This document shows, in pieces, positions 33,608-42,359 of a DNA stretch of 64,000 bases. Below the pieces are notes generated by a model. The model was not told the DNA's origin. It saw only the letters and a list, made by a program, of their open reading frames with translations, and ran no database searches. Each line of letters starts with the position of its first letter. Position 1 is the stretch's first letter. The position numbers were made by a program, and so were the translations under genes. This stretch comes from Kribbella steppae (GTDB taxonomy: Bacteria; Actinomycetota; Actinomycetes; Propionibacteriales; Kribbellaceae): positions 169,472-233,471 of the forward strand of contig NZ_SLWN01000008.1 in the NCBI RefSeq assembly GCF_004342025.1, in the 5' to 3' direction.

Positions 33608-34385
33608 TGCCGGACTCGGCACGCTCCCGTGCCCGGGCGGCGATCTTGCGCATCTGCCGGTCGTACAGCGGACGGGCGAACCGCTTGGTCCGCCACGCCA
33701 TCAGGGCCGGCCGGTCCGGGATGATCAGGAACTGCTTCTTCTTGATCCCCGCGATCACCCCGGCCGCGACGTCCTCGGCCGAGCGCGGCGACTTCTCGAT
33801 CAACTGCCGCGCGGTCGCACCCATCTGGGTGTCGTCGCCCTGGATCGAGTCGCCGAGATTGGTCCGGAAGAACGACGGGCACAGCACCGAGACCGTCACG
33901 TCGTACGGATGAAGCTCGTGCGACAGCGTCTCCGAGAGCGCGACGACACCGGCCTTGACCGTGTTGTACGAACTCATCATCGGCGGATGCACGAGCCCGG
34001 CCGCGGAGGCGGTGTTGACGAGGTGGCCGGACCGCTGCCGCTTGAACACCGGCGTGAACGCACGGCAACCGCGGACCACACCCATCAGGTTGATGTCGAC
34101 GACGCGGTCCCACTCTTCCAGCGACTCGACGTCGATCCGGCCGCCGGTCGCGACCCCGGCGTTGTTGATCAGGATGTCGAGCCCGCCCCAGTTCTGCTCA
34201 CACCACTCGACCGCCTTCGCCCAGTCCTCCGGGCTGCGCACGTCGAGTTTCAGGTACGACGCCCCATCGTCGGGACCGTCCACCGACACATCGGTGCTGA
34301 GCACCTGGTGGCCTTCGGCAACGAACTGGGCGACCAGCGCGGCGCCTAGTCCGCTGGCACCACCGGTGACGAGTACACGGCTCAC
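33600..34385 (-). CDS. Short-chain dehydrogenase/reductase (SDR), second of two
   Basis: This 261-residue SDR has VTGGASGLGAALVAQF, INNAGVATGG, VNTASAAGLVHPPMM (catalytic Ser region) and YNTVKAGVVALSETLSHEL (Tyr-x3-Lys). The C-terminal third includes KKKQFLIIPDRPALMAWRTKRF, common in acyl-CoA-linked SDRs of actinomycetes. The start is a GTG overlapping the acyl-CoA dehydrogenase stop (GTGA) with GGAGG upstream, so translation is coupled. Confidence 0.92.
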   Translation of the reverse strand: MSRVLVTGGASGLGAALVAQFVAEGHQVLSTDVSVDGPDDGASYLKLDVRSPEDWAKAVEWCEQNWGGLDILINNAGVATGGRIDVESLEEWDRVVDINLMGVVRGCRAFTPVFKRQRSGHLVNTASAAGLVHPPMMSSYNTVKAGVVALSETLSHELHPYDVTVSVLCPSFFRTNLGDSIQGDDTQMGATARQLIEKSPRSAEDVAAGVIAGIKKKQFLIIPDRPALMAWRTKRFARPLYDRQMRKIAARARERAESGNG

Positions 34386-35623
34386 TTGGCCTCCTGATAC
34401 TGAGCCAGGTATGGAGCCAACTCCAGCTTGGCAATCACTCCACGGTGCACCTCGTCAGGCCCGTCCGCCAGCCGCAGCGCCCGCGCACTCGTCCACGCCG
34501 CAGCCAGCGGGAAGTCGTCCGACAGTCCGCCGCCGCCGTGCAACTGGATCGCCATGTCGATCACGTCCTGCGCCATCCGCGGTACGGCGACCTTGATCTG
34601 GCTCACCTCGCTCAACGCACCGGCCAGCCCCTTCGTGTCCAGCAGGTACGCCGTCTGCAGCACCAGCAACCGGGCCTGGTTGATCGCGATCCTGGCGTCC
34701 GCGATCCGCTCGCGGTTGCCGCCGAGGTTCACCAGCGGCTTGCCGAACGCGGTCCGGCTGGCGCCACGCTGGAGCGCGAGCTCGAGCGACTTCTCGGCCA
34801 GCCCGATCAGCCGCATGCAGTGGTGTACCCGCCCCGGACCCAGCCGGCCCTGCGCGATCTCGAAGGCGCGCCCCAGTCCGACCAGGATGTTGCTCGCCGG
34901 CACGCGGACGTCGGTGAACGACACCTCGCCGTGGCCGTGCGGCTCGTCGTACCGGTGCATCGCGGGGAGCAGGCGCTCCACCTTCACGCCGGGGGTGTCG
35001 CGCGGGACGAGCACCATCGTGTGGCGCGCGTACCGATGCGCATCGGGGTCGGTGCGGCCCATGAAGATCAGCAACTCGCAGTCGGGGTGACCGATGCCGG
35101 TGCTCCACCACTTGCGGCCGTTGATCACGACGTCGTCGCCGTCGAGGATCGCGGTCGCGGCCATGTTGGTCGCGTCCGACGAGGCGACGTCCGGCTCGGT
35201 CATGCAGAACGCGGACCGGATGGCGCCGTCGAGCAGCGGTTCCAGCCACTGCTTCTTCTGCTCGGGAGTGCCGTACCGGAGCAGAACCTCCATGTTGCCG
35301 GTGTCCGGCGCGTTGCAGTTGAACACGTACGGCGCGAGGAACGAGCGGCCGGTGAGTTCGGCGATCGGGGCGTAGTCCAGGTTCGACAGGCCGTCGCCGT
35401 ACTGCTCGTTGCCCGGCTCGGCCAACGGGAGGAAGAGGTTCCACAGACCTTGTGCGCGCGCTTTCGCCTGCAGGTCCTTGACCATCGGCTGTGGCTGCCA
35501 CGGGTCGGCGGCGGTCCGGGTCGCGGCGTGCAGCTCCGCCTCGACCGGCTCGATCTCGGTCCGGATGAACTCCCCGACCCGGCCGATGAGCTCATTCGCG
35601 CGGCCCGAATGTTCGAACTCCAT
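34382..35623 (-). CDS. Acyl-CoA dehydrogenase (ACAD10/11-like)
   Basis: This 413-residue flavoprotein desaturates acyl-CoA at the alpha-beta position. Landmarks are AFCMTEPDVASSDATNM (FAD/substrate loop), INGRKWWSTGIGHPDCELLIFMG, VRVPASNILVGLGRAFEIAQGRLGPGR, and the C-terminal LHGGGGLSDDFPLAAAW and ALRLADGPDEVHRGVIAKLEL. It is the first gene of the minus-strand operon with SDR, phosphotransferase, phosphatase, SDR and LLM genes, and is divergent from a TetR gene. The ATG at 35623 has GGGGAG upstream; the longer open frame is discounted. Confidence 0.94.
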   Translation of the reverse strand: MEFEHSGRANELIGRVGEFIRTEIEPVEAELHAATRTAADPWQPQPMVKDLQAKARAQGLWNLFLPLAEPGNEQYGDGLSNLDYAPIAELTGRSFLAPYVFNCNAPDTGNMEVLLRYGTPEQKKQWLEPLLDGAIRSAFCMTEPDVASSDATNMAATAILDGDDVVINGRKWWSTGIGHPDCELLIFMGRTDPDAHRYARHTMVLVPRDTPGVKVERLLPAMHRYDEPHGHGEVSFTDVRVPASNILVGLGRAFEIAQGRLGPGRVHHCMRLIGLAEKSLELALQRGASRTAFGKPLVNLGGNRERIADARIAINQARLLVLQTAYLLDTKGLAGALSEVSQIKVAVPRMAQDVIDMAIQLHGGGGLSDDFPLAAAWTSARALRLADGPDEVHRGVIAKLELAPYLAQYQEAK

Positions 35624-35667
35624 CAGACTCCCCTCGGTTGCCTTGACCGTAGCGCAGCGGCTAAGCA

Positions 35668-36270
35668 ATGCTCAATAGCGTGAGTCAGCAGCGTTGGACG
35701 GCGGATGATCGCCGCAAACAACTGGTCCGGATCGGCCTGATGATGCTGCGGACCCAGCCGATCCACGAACTGTCGATCGACGCGGTCGCCGGTCAGGCCG
35801 GGATCTCGCGCGGCCTGCTGTTCCACTACTTCCCGAGCAAGCGGGACTACTACGTCGCGGTCATCTCGGCCGCCGGGCGCCGGCTGCTGCGAGTCACCAA
35901 GCCGGACGAATCACTGGCACCGCCGGAGCAGCTGCGGCAGATGCTGCTGTCCTTCGTCGCGTTCATCACCCGGCGGCGGGCTGCCTACATCTCCTTCGTC
36001 CGCGGCGCGGCCGGCGGCGACGACTACGTGGTCAAGGTGTACGCCGAAACCCGCGCCGGCCTGGCCACCCGCGTGCTGAACCTCATCGGCTCCCCCGACG
36101 TCGTCGACCAGCCGGCGTCCCTCGAGCGGTTGACGGTCCACGCGTGGCTCGCGTACATCGAAGACCTCGCCATCGAATGGTCCGGCCTGCCGGAGAAAGA
36201 CCGCCCCACCACCGACGAGGAACTGGTCGACCACGCCATCGCCGCCCTAGAAGCCCTCCGCAAGCTCTAA
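35668..36270 (+). CDS. TetR-family transcriptional regulator
   Basis: This 200-residue regulator has a typical N-terminal HTH (about 27-60: ELSIDAVAGQAGISRGLLFHYFPSKRDYYVAVI) and a helical ligand-binding domain. It is divergent from the acyl-CoA dehydrogenase operon across 44 bp, so it is probably its acyl-CoA-responsive repressor. The small palindrome AGCA-A-TGCT at 35664-35672 overlaps the first possible ATG (35668). A GTG at 35680 is an alternative start, and neither has a clear ribosome binding site, so leaderless translation is possible. Confidence 0.88.
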   Translation: MLNSVSQQRWTADDRRKQLVRIGLMMLRTQPIHELSIDAVAGQAGISRGLLFHYFPSKRDYYVAVISAAGRRLLRVTKPDESLAPPEQLRQMLLSFVAFITRRRAAYISFVRGAAGGDDYVVKVYAETRAGLATRVLNLIGSPDVVDQPASLERLTVHAWLAYIEDLAIEWSGLPEKDRPTTDEELVDHAIAALEALRKL

Positions 36271-36284
36271 CCCCCTCTGACGGG

Positions 36285-37304
36285 TCAGCCCACCAGACGG
36301 GGGCGGGCGGTGGAGGCGCGGACTACTAGTTCGGTGGCGAGCTCGACGTGGAGGGCTTCTAGGTCGTGGCGGTCCAGGAGGCGGATGAGCAGGCTGACTG
36401 CCATCCGGCCCATCTCCTGGAGGGGCTGGCGGACTGTGGTGAGTTGCGGGGTGGTGGCGCGGCTGAGGTCGATGTCGTCGAAGCCTGCTATCGACAAATC
36501 GCCAGGGACGGAGAGGCCGCGATCCGCGGCTGCCTGCATGGCGCCGAGGGCGGTCTTGTCGTTGAAGGCGACCAACGCGGTCGGGCGCTGGTCGAGCAAT
36601 TCGGCGGCGGCTCCGTAACCGTGCGCGGTGGTCGGCTCGACGTGGCGGACCAGTGTGGGATCCGGGAGGATGCCGACGTCTGCGAGTGCGGCCGAGTGGC
36701 CGCTCAACCTGGCACCGGCGGCGAGCCATTCGCGCGGGCCCGCGATGACGCCGATGCGGGTGTGGCCGAGTGAGGTGAGATGCGCGGTCACCTGCCGGGC
36801 GCCGGAGTGATGCGCCGCCGAGACTGAAGCGACGTCACGCGGCAGCGTGGTCCGGGGATCGACCACCACGAACGGGAACCGCCGTGCGCTCAGCCGGACC
36901 ACCTCCTCGGCCGGCTCCGGCGGCAGGATCAGGATCGCGCCGCCGACACCACGTTGGGCCGGCAACCGCGACAGCACCTGCTCTGTCTGCGTCGCCTCGC
37001 CCGCGTTCAGGATGACCTGCCGCCCGTGCCGGTCCAGCGTCTCCGCGATCGAGGAGACGATCAGGCCGAAGTAGTCGGTCAGCACGTACGGGCACCGGAC
37101 ATAGACGGCACCGTCGACGGGTTTCGCCGTACCTCCGCGTGGACTCGGCGCCCGCAACCCGAGCTCCTCGACCGCCTGCTCGACCAGCCGCCGCGTCTCC
37201 GGCGCCACACTCCCCTGCTGGTTGAGCACTCGTGAAACGGTCGCGATCGACACCCCGGTCGCCGCCGCCACGTCGCGGACCGTGGCCCGATCCCGGCTAG
37301 GCAT
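36285..37304 (-). CDS. LacI-family transcriptional regulator
   Basis: This 339-residue regulator has the N-terminal LacI HTH and hinge (TVRDVAAATGVSIATVSRVLNQQ) followed by a periplasmic-binding-protein-like sugar domain (VGGAILILPPEPAEEVVRL, GFDDIDLSRATTPQLTTVRQPLQEMGRMAVSLLIRLL). It is divergent from the GH30 gene across a 132-bp region and very probably controls it in response to a sugar. The ATG at 37304 is the natural start. Confidence 0.92.
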   Translation of the reverse strand: MPSRDRATVRDVAAATGVSIATVSRVLNQQGSVAPETRRLVEQAVEELGLRAPSPRGGTAKPVDGAVYVRCPYVLTDYFGLIVSSIAETLDRHGRQVILNAGEATQTEQVLSRLPAQRGVGGAILILPPEPAEEVVRLSARRFPFVVVDPRTTLPRDVASVSAAHHSGARQVTAHLTSLGHTRIGVIAGPREWLAAGARLSGHSAALADVGILPDPTLVRHVEPTTAHGYGAAAELLDQRPTALVAFNDKTALGAMQAAADRGLSVPGDLSIAGFDDIDLSRATTPQLTTVRQPLQEMGRMAVSLLIRLLDRHDLEALHVELATELVVRASTARPRLVG

Positions 37305-37436
37305 TTGTTACATCGCTCTGTTTCACGCTCAGCACTCTAGACCACCGCTCCCACGCCTTGACAGAGCCTGAGCAGAAGCGTTTCCTGAGGCCGTTTGTTG
37401 CAGTGTGTTTCATCGGGGGCTGACCTGAGGAGTGCG
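37305..37436. promoter_or_regulatory. Divergent lacI / GH30 promoter region with paired motifs
   Basis: The motif pair TTGTTRCA ... TGTTTCA occurs twice: at 37305-37312 with 37319-37325, close to the lacI start, and at 37395-37402 with 37406-37412, upstream of GH30. These may be operator half-sites for the LacI protein. TTGACA at 37358-37363 could be a -35 box for GH30, with only a weak -10 (TTTCCT) 17 bases on. Confidence 0.45.
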
Positions 37437-39362
37437 ATGAGAACACAGGCAATAGGAGCGGCTCTGGCGCTGGCCGTGGGCTCGGTGACCGTTCCCGCCG
37501 CCGAGGCCCATCAATCGAATGCACAGTCCCCGGCCCAAGCCACCCAGGCCCGGGTGTGGGTGACGACGCCCGACCGGGCCGAGCTGCTGCACGAGCGGGC
37601 GCCGGTCAGCTTCCAGCCGGGAGCGAGTGACCGTACGACGATCACGGTCGACCCGCGGACGTCGTACCAGAGTGTCGACGGCTTCGGCGCCTCGATCACC
37701 GACTCGTCCGCGAACGTGCTCTACCGACTCAGCCCGGCAGACCGGGAGAAGACAGTGCGGTCGCTGTTCGATCCGCAGCAGGGCATCGGGGTCAGCTTCC
37801 TGCGCCAACCGGTCGGCTCGTCCGACTTCACCGCCGAGGCCGAGCACTACACGTACGACGACGTACCGGCCGGGCAGACCGACTTCGGGCTGAAGCACTT
37901 CAGCATCGCGCACGACCAGCAGCAGATCCTCCCGCTGCTTCGGCGCGCCAAGCAGCTCAACCCGGCGCTGAAGGTGATGGCGACACCGTGGAGTCCGCCG
38001 GCCTGGATGAAGACCGGTGACTCACTGGTCGGCGGCCGACTCAAGGACGATCCGGCCGTGTACGACGCCTACGCGCGCTACCTGGTGAAGTTCGTGCAGG
38101 CGTACACCAAGGCCGGCGTGCCGATCGACTTCCTCTCGATCCAGAACGAGCCGCAGAACCGCAAGCCGAGCGCCTACCCGGGCACAGACATGCCGGTCCG
38201 CCAGGCGGCCGCGGTGATCGAGCGTCTCGGCCCGCTGCTGCGGATGGCGAGCCCGCGGACCAAGATCCTCGGCTACGACCACAACTGGACCACGCACCCG
38301 GGCGACATCGCCTCCACCCCGCCCGGCGAGGATCCGGAGACCGACTACCCGTACAAACTGCTCGACTCATCAGCCGCGCGCTGGATCGCGGGTACGGCGT
38401 ACCACTGCTACTCCGGCGACGCGTCGGCGCAGACCGCGTTGCACAAGGCGTTTCCGACGAAGGGCATCTGGTTCACCGAGTGCTCCGGCTCGCACGGGCC
38501 GGACGACACCCCGCCGCAGATCTTCCGCGGCACCCTCACCTGGCACGCCCGCAACCTGATGATCGGCACCACCCGCAACTGGGCGAAGTCGGTGGTGAAC
38601 TGGAACATCGCGCTCGACTCGACCGGCGGCCCGCACCTCGGCGGCTGCGACACCTGCACCGGCCTGGTCACGCTGCAGCCGGACGGAACGGTCAGCACCG
38701 ACGCCGAGTACTACACGATCGGCCACCTGTCGAAGTTCGTGAAAACCGGCGCGGTCCGGATCGGGAGTACGTCGTACGGCACAACCGGGTGGAACGGGCA
38801 GCTGATGTCCGTTGCCTTCCGCAACACCGATGGCTCGACGGCGCTCGTCGTACACAACGAGAACGACGATCCGCGATCGTTCGCGGTCGCGGTCGGCGAC
38901 AAGCACTTCGAGTACGAGTTGCCGGGTGGTGCGATCGCGACCTTCACTTGGGGAGGACTGTCGGCGCACGTGCCGCAGCCCGTCTCGTTGGAGGGTGCGA
39001 CGGCGACGGCATCGGTGAACGGTGCGGAGGCCGGCCTGGCGATCGATGCCGACGGCTCGACGGTCTGGCAGAGCAAGCAGGCGCAGGCGCCCGGTCAGTG
39101 GTTGCAGGTGGACCTCGGGTCGGCCCGTCACTTCCGCGACCTTGCCCTGGACAGTGGCGGTCAGATCGGCGACTACGCCGCGACCTGGCAAGTTGCCACG
39201 AGCAACGATGGCATGCACTGGTCGACGCCGGTGACCGGGTCGTCCACCGGCCAAGTCACGACCGTGGAGCTCGGTCAGACCAAGGCGAGATACCTGCGGG
39301 TGACGGCGACGGCGACCAGCGACCACTGGTGGAGCCTCGCCGATCTGCGGTTGTACCGGTGA
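37437..39362 (+). CDS. Secreted GH30 glucosidase with C-terminal discoidin-like domain
   Basis: This 641-residue secreted enzyme has a signal peptide ending near AAEA (residues 1-24). The GH30 catalytic domain has GFGASITDSSANVLYRLS near its start, acid/base Glu238 in SIQNEPQNR and nucleophile Glu348 in WFTECSGSHG. These are features of glucosylceramidase-like or endo-beta-1,6-glucanase-type enzymes. The last 130 residues resemble an F5/8 type C carbohydrate-binding domain (QWLQVDLGSARHFRDLALDS). GAGGAG precedes the ATG at 37437; the frame from 37395 is discounted. It is probably controlled by the divergent LacI protein. Polymer specificity is uncertain. Confidence 0.93.
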   Translation: MRTQAIGAALALAVGSVTVPAAEAHQSNAQSPAQATQARVWVTTPDRAELLHERAPVSFQPGASDRTTITVDPRTSYQSVDGFGASITDSSANVLYRLSPADREKTVRSLFDPQQGIGVSFLRQPVGSSDFTAEAEHYTYDDVPAGQTDFGLKHFSIAHDQQQILPLLRRAKQLNPALKVMATPWSPPAWMKTGDSLVGGRLKDDPAVYDAYARYLVKFVQAYTKAGVPIDFLSIQNEPQNRKPSAYPGTDMPVRQAAAVIERLGPLLRMASPRTKILGYDHNWTTHPGDIASTPPGEDPETDYPYKLLDSSAARWIAGTAYHCYSGDASAQTALHKAFPTKGIWFTECSGSHGPDDTPPQIFRGTLTWHARNLMIGTTRNWAKSVVNWNIALDSTGGPHLGGCDTCTGLVTLQPDGTVSTDAEYYTIGHLSKFVKTGAVRIGSTSYGTTGWNGQLMSVAFRNTDGSTALVVHNENDDPRSFAVAVGDKHFEYELPGGAIATFTWGGLSAHVPQPVSLEGATATASVNGAEAGLAIDADGSTVWQSKQAQAPGQWLQVDLGSARHFRDLALDSGGQIGDYAATWQVATSNDGMHWSTPVTGSSTGQVTTVELGQTKARYLRVTATATSDHWWSLADLRLYR

Positions 39363-39363
39363 C

Positions 39364-40287
39364 TCAGCCGACCTCGATCCGGGAGCTGCCGCGAGCCGTC
39401 CGGGCCTCGTAGCTGGTGGTCACCGGGGCGTCGGGGCGGAGCTTGTCCACCGCGCGGTAGGACAGCTTCGCCTCGTCGCCGGTCACCTCGAGGACGCCGT
39501 ACCCGTGCTGCCTCATGTCGATCAGCTTCAGATGCGGGTTGTACTGCAACCGCTTCTGCTCTTCGGCGCGAGCGCCGGCCGTCCCCTTGAGGTCGCCGGT
39601 GTTGGTGGAGGAGACGGACGGTACGACGAACTCCACGCCGGACCGCTTGGTGCCGGCCGGGTTGCCGGGGCTGCCCGGAGCGAAGCCGGTGTTCCACAGT
39701 TCGCCGGCGAAGGTGTCGTGGTCGTCACCGGTGACGACGACCAGGTCGGAGACCCGGTCGGCCGCGAGTGACAGCAGTTCGGTCCGCTCGGCGCCGTACC
39801 CGTCCCAGGTGTCCATGAAGGCGCGCTCACCGGCGGCTCCGGTGATCATGCCCATCATCATGTTCGGGTTGGCGAGCACCTTCCAGCGGGCGCCCGAGCC
39901 GCGCAGGCCGTTGTCCAGCCAGGTCTTCTGCGCCGGGCCGAGCATGCTCCGGCCGGGTACGTCAGCGGCCTCGCAGACGATGCTGCCGCCGTCGTCGCAC
40001 GGCTGGTCGTCCTTGTACTGCCGGTTGTCGATGGCAAACAACTCGACGGTCCGGCCGAGCCGGAGTGACCGGTAGGTCCGGGTCATGTCACCGGCGTACC
40101 GCGGGACCGGCATCCGCTCGAACCAGGTGTGCCACGCGGCACTGCGCTTCTCCTTGAAGAACAGTTCGGGCAGCGTCCAGTTGTCCTTGCTGTAGTTGTT
40201 GCGGAACTCGTGGTCGTCCCACAGCGGCAGGAACGCGTGCTGTGCGTGCATCGCCCGGAGGTCGGCGTCGCTGCGGAAGAGCTCAGC
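39364..40287 (-). pseudogene. 5'-truncated PhoD-like alkaline phosphatase
   Basis: The C-terminal two thirds of a PhoD metallophosphatase is intact: the FLPLWDDHEFRNNYS motif, LANPNMMMG, VVVTGDDHDTFAGELW and a C-terminal beta domain. Homology continues upstream of the first ATG (40251) as ELFRSDADLRAM, then stops. An in-frame stop lies at 40315-40317, and no coding sequence for the first roughly 200 residues (signal peptide and first metal-binding Asp/Asn residues) is present. An open frame of about 296 residues could still be translated but would lack secretion and part of the metal site. It abuts the GH30 stop by one base. Confidence 0.78.
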
Positions 40288-40386
40288 GCGACCAGGTGGT
40301 TGCGGTGGGTTGCCTCACGGTCATCCCGCTCGCCGGAGAGATCTGCGAAACAGGAGCGTCATGCCAGATTGCTACCGTCTCGACGC

Positions 40387-40845
40387 ATGACGGCGGAGCT
40401 GATCGAAGGAATGGAACTGCGGACGGTGCCGAGCACGGACCCTGACGTCCTGGCACTGGCGTCGGCACAGCAGGCCGAACTCGCCGCGATGTACGGCGAC
40501 GACCAGCCGCTGGTCGCACTACATCCCGACATCGCGTTCATCCTGCTCACCCTCAACGGCACCCCGGTCGGCTGCGTCGGCCTGCAGCCGGTCTCCCCGG
40601 GCCTCGGCGAGATCAAGCGCATGTACGTCGACCCGTCCTCCCGCGGCTGGGGTCTGTCCCGCATCCTCCTGAACGCGGTCGAGTCCCAGGCCCGCACCAC
40701 CGGCCTGACCCGCCTCCGCCTGGAAACCGGCACCCGCCAGGTAGAAGCCATAGCCCTCTACACCAACCACGGCTACCTCCCGACCCCGCCGTACCCGCCC
40801 TTCGAGAACGAAGCAGCCTCCCTCTGCTACGCCAAGGACCTCTGA
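40387..40845 (+). CDS. GNAT-family N-acetyltransferase
   Basis: This 152-residue GNAT-fold protein has GTPVGCVGLQPVSPGLGEIKRMYVDPSSRGWGLSRILLNAVE, the acetyl-CoA-binding V-x-P-x-x-R-G-x-G variant (DPSSRGWGLS), and GLTRLRLETGTRQVEAIALYTNHGY at the end. Substrate unknown. The ATG at 40387 begins the conserved region; no strong ribosome binding site is seen. It starts about 100 bp from the broken end of the PhoD gene. Confidence 0.88.
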   Translation: MTAELIEGMELRTVPSTDPDVLALASAQQAELAAMYGDDQPLVALHPDIAFILLTLNGTPVGCVGLQPVSPGLGEIKRMYVDPSSRGWGLSRILLNAVESQARTTGLTRLRLETGTRQVEAIALYTNHGYLPTPPYPPFENEAASLCYAKDL

Positions 40846-40851
40846 CCGCCG

Positions 40852-40892
40852 AGTTGTATAAGTACGTTTCTAATAAGTGTGCTTATACAACT
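40852..40892. terminator. AT-rich hairpin between convergent genes
   Basis: The 11-bp perfect stem AGTTGTATAAG / CTTATACAACT extends with further partial pairing. It is strikingly AT-rich for this genome. It lies just after the acetyltransferase stop and just before the 3' end of the convergent membrane gene, so it probably terminates both; an operator or attachment site is an alternative. Confidence 0.6.
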
Positions 40893-40903
40893 TGCGTGCG
40901 GTG

Positions 40904-41524
40904 TCAGGCTTTCGGGAGGTCGAGGACGAGGGCGTCGCCGGACGGGTGGAAGCCCAGTTTGGTGAGGTAGGGCGTGGAGTCGCGCATGCGGGGTGGGGCG
41001 AGCACTTGGTGGAAGCCGTGGCCGGTGAAGACGTCGCTGCGGCGGTAGACGAACTCGCCGGGGGTGAAGTCGCGGTACTTGGGCAGGACGTAGTCGAGAT
41101 CGATCTGGGCCCGGCCGTCGCCGGCGTCGTGGGCGAGGACGACACCGACGGTCCGGTCACCGTGCTGGACCAGGAAGGCGTACGGGCTGTCGTTCGCGGC
41201 GAAGCCGGGGTTGAAGCGGCTGATGTCCTTCTGATGTGACGCGAGCACGTGGCCGAGGTACGCGTCGTCGCCGTTGACCTCGAGGACCTCGTACTCGGCC
41301 TGGTCGTGCCGGTGCCGGAGCAGCCGCCAGAGATGGGCCACGTTGATGACGCCGAGGACGGCGTTCATCCCGACCATCGGCCAGACCTCGATCGCGAGGT
41401 TGAAGCCGACCAGGATCACGCAACCGACCAGGTTCAGCACGCGCAGTCGCAGGATGCGGGTCTGCAGCAGTGACAGCACGACCAGCGCGGAGCCGCCCCA
41501 CCCGATGATGCTCAAGACGTCCAC
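40904..41524 (-). CDS. YgjV-like membrane domain fused to a soluble C-terminal domain
   Basis: The 206-residue protein starts with two or three membrane segments (VLSIIGWGGSALVVLSLLQTRILRLRVLNLVGCVILVGFN..., YgjV-like). It continues with a soluble domain of about 125 residues containing YLGHVLASHQKDISRFNPGF, VVLAHDAGDGRAQIDLDYVLPKYRDF and GFHQVLAPPRMRDSTPYLTKLGFHPSG, which resembles an acetyltransferase-like fold. Function unknown. The GTG at 41524 (VDVLSIIGWG) fits the usual start of such proteins; a GTG at 41563 is also open. Confidence 0.7.
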   Translation of the reverse strand: MDVLSIIGWGGSALVVLSLLQTRILRLRVLNLVGCVILVGFNLAIEVWPMVGMNAVLGVINVAHLWRLLRHRHDQAEYEVLEVNGDDAYLGHVLASHQKDISRFNPGFAANDSPYAFLVQHGDRTVGVVLAHDAGDGRAQIDLDYVLPKYRDFTPGEFVYRRSDVFTGHGFHQVLAPPRMRDSTPYLTKLGFHPSGDALVLDLPKA

Positions 41525-41579
41525 AGCGCGAGGGTAGACCAGAACGCCGGGTGGACTGATCACGTCGGAGACTAGGACT

Positions 41580-42359
41580 GTGATCGAGTCGCTGCTGCTG
41601 AACGGCGTACCCCTGCGGACCGTCGACCCCGGGTTGCTGAGAGCAACGAGCTACGGGCACTTCACGTCGATGCAGGTCCGCGACGGCCGGGTGGACGGTC
41701 TCGACCTGCATTTCGACCGGCTCGACCGCAGCTCCCGGGAGGTGTTCGGCCAAGGAGTCTCCGCCGACCGAGTCCGTGCCTACCTGCGCGCTGCCCTCGA
41801 GACCGCCGGCTCCGGCGATCTCTCGATCCGCGTCAACGCGTTCGCCTCCGACGACGCCGAGCCCAACCTGCTCATCCGCGTCGGCCCACCGATCGATCCC
41901 GGCGTACGACCTCTGAACCTGCTCGCCTTCCAGCACGAGCGGGCCGTCCCGCACCTCAAACACACCGGCACCTTCGACCTCGTGTACTACGGCCGGCGGG
42001 CCGAACTCGAGGGGTACGACGACGCCCTCTTCCACACCGCCACCGGCGAGATCTCCGAGGCCTCCATCTGGAACATCTGGTTCGCCCGCGGCACCAGCGT
42101 CGTCTTCCCGTCCGCCCCGGTCCTCCCGGGCATCCGGCAACAAACCCTCCAGCGCGGTCTCGACACGTACACGACGACCGTCGTCACGCTCACCGACCTG
42201 CCGACGTACGACGCCGCCTACCTGACCAACTCCATCGACCCGGCGCTTCCGGTCCGCGCGATCACGACCGGCAACGGCACCACGACGTACGACGAGCATC
42301 CGCCGTCAGCCGACGTGATCGGCAAGGCCTACAAAGACGTGCCGGCGCAGGAGATCTAG
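41580..42359 (+). CDS. PLP-dependent class IV aminotransferase/lyase
   Basis: This 259-residue fold-type IV enzyme has YGHFTSMQVRDGRVDGLDLHFDRL, LKHTGTFDLVYYGRRAEL (the region of the PLP lysine), and TGEISEASIWNIWFARG with VLPGIRQQTL. These are shared by branched-chain aminotransferase and aminodeoxychorismate-lyase-like proteins; the specific reaction is unclear. The start is a GTG. Its stop overlaps that of the convergent cca gene by 4 bases. Confidence 0.88.
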   Translation: MIESLLLNGVPLRTVDPGLLRATSYGHFTSMQVRDGRVDGLDLHFDRLDRSSREVFGQGVSADRVRAYLRAALETAGSGDLSIRVNAFASDDAEPNLLIRVGPPIDPGVRPLNLLAFQHERAVPHLKHTGTFDLVYYGRRAELEGYDDALFHTATGEISEASIWNIWFARGTSVVFPSAPVLPGIRQQTLQRGLDTYTTTVVTLTDLPTYDAAYLTNSIDPALPVRAITTGNGTTTYDEHPPSADVIGKAYKDVPAQEI

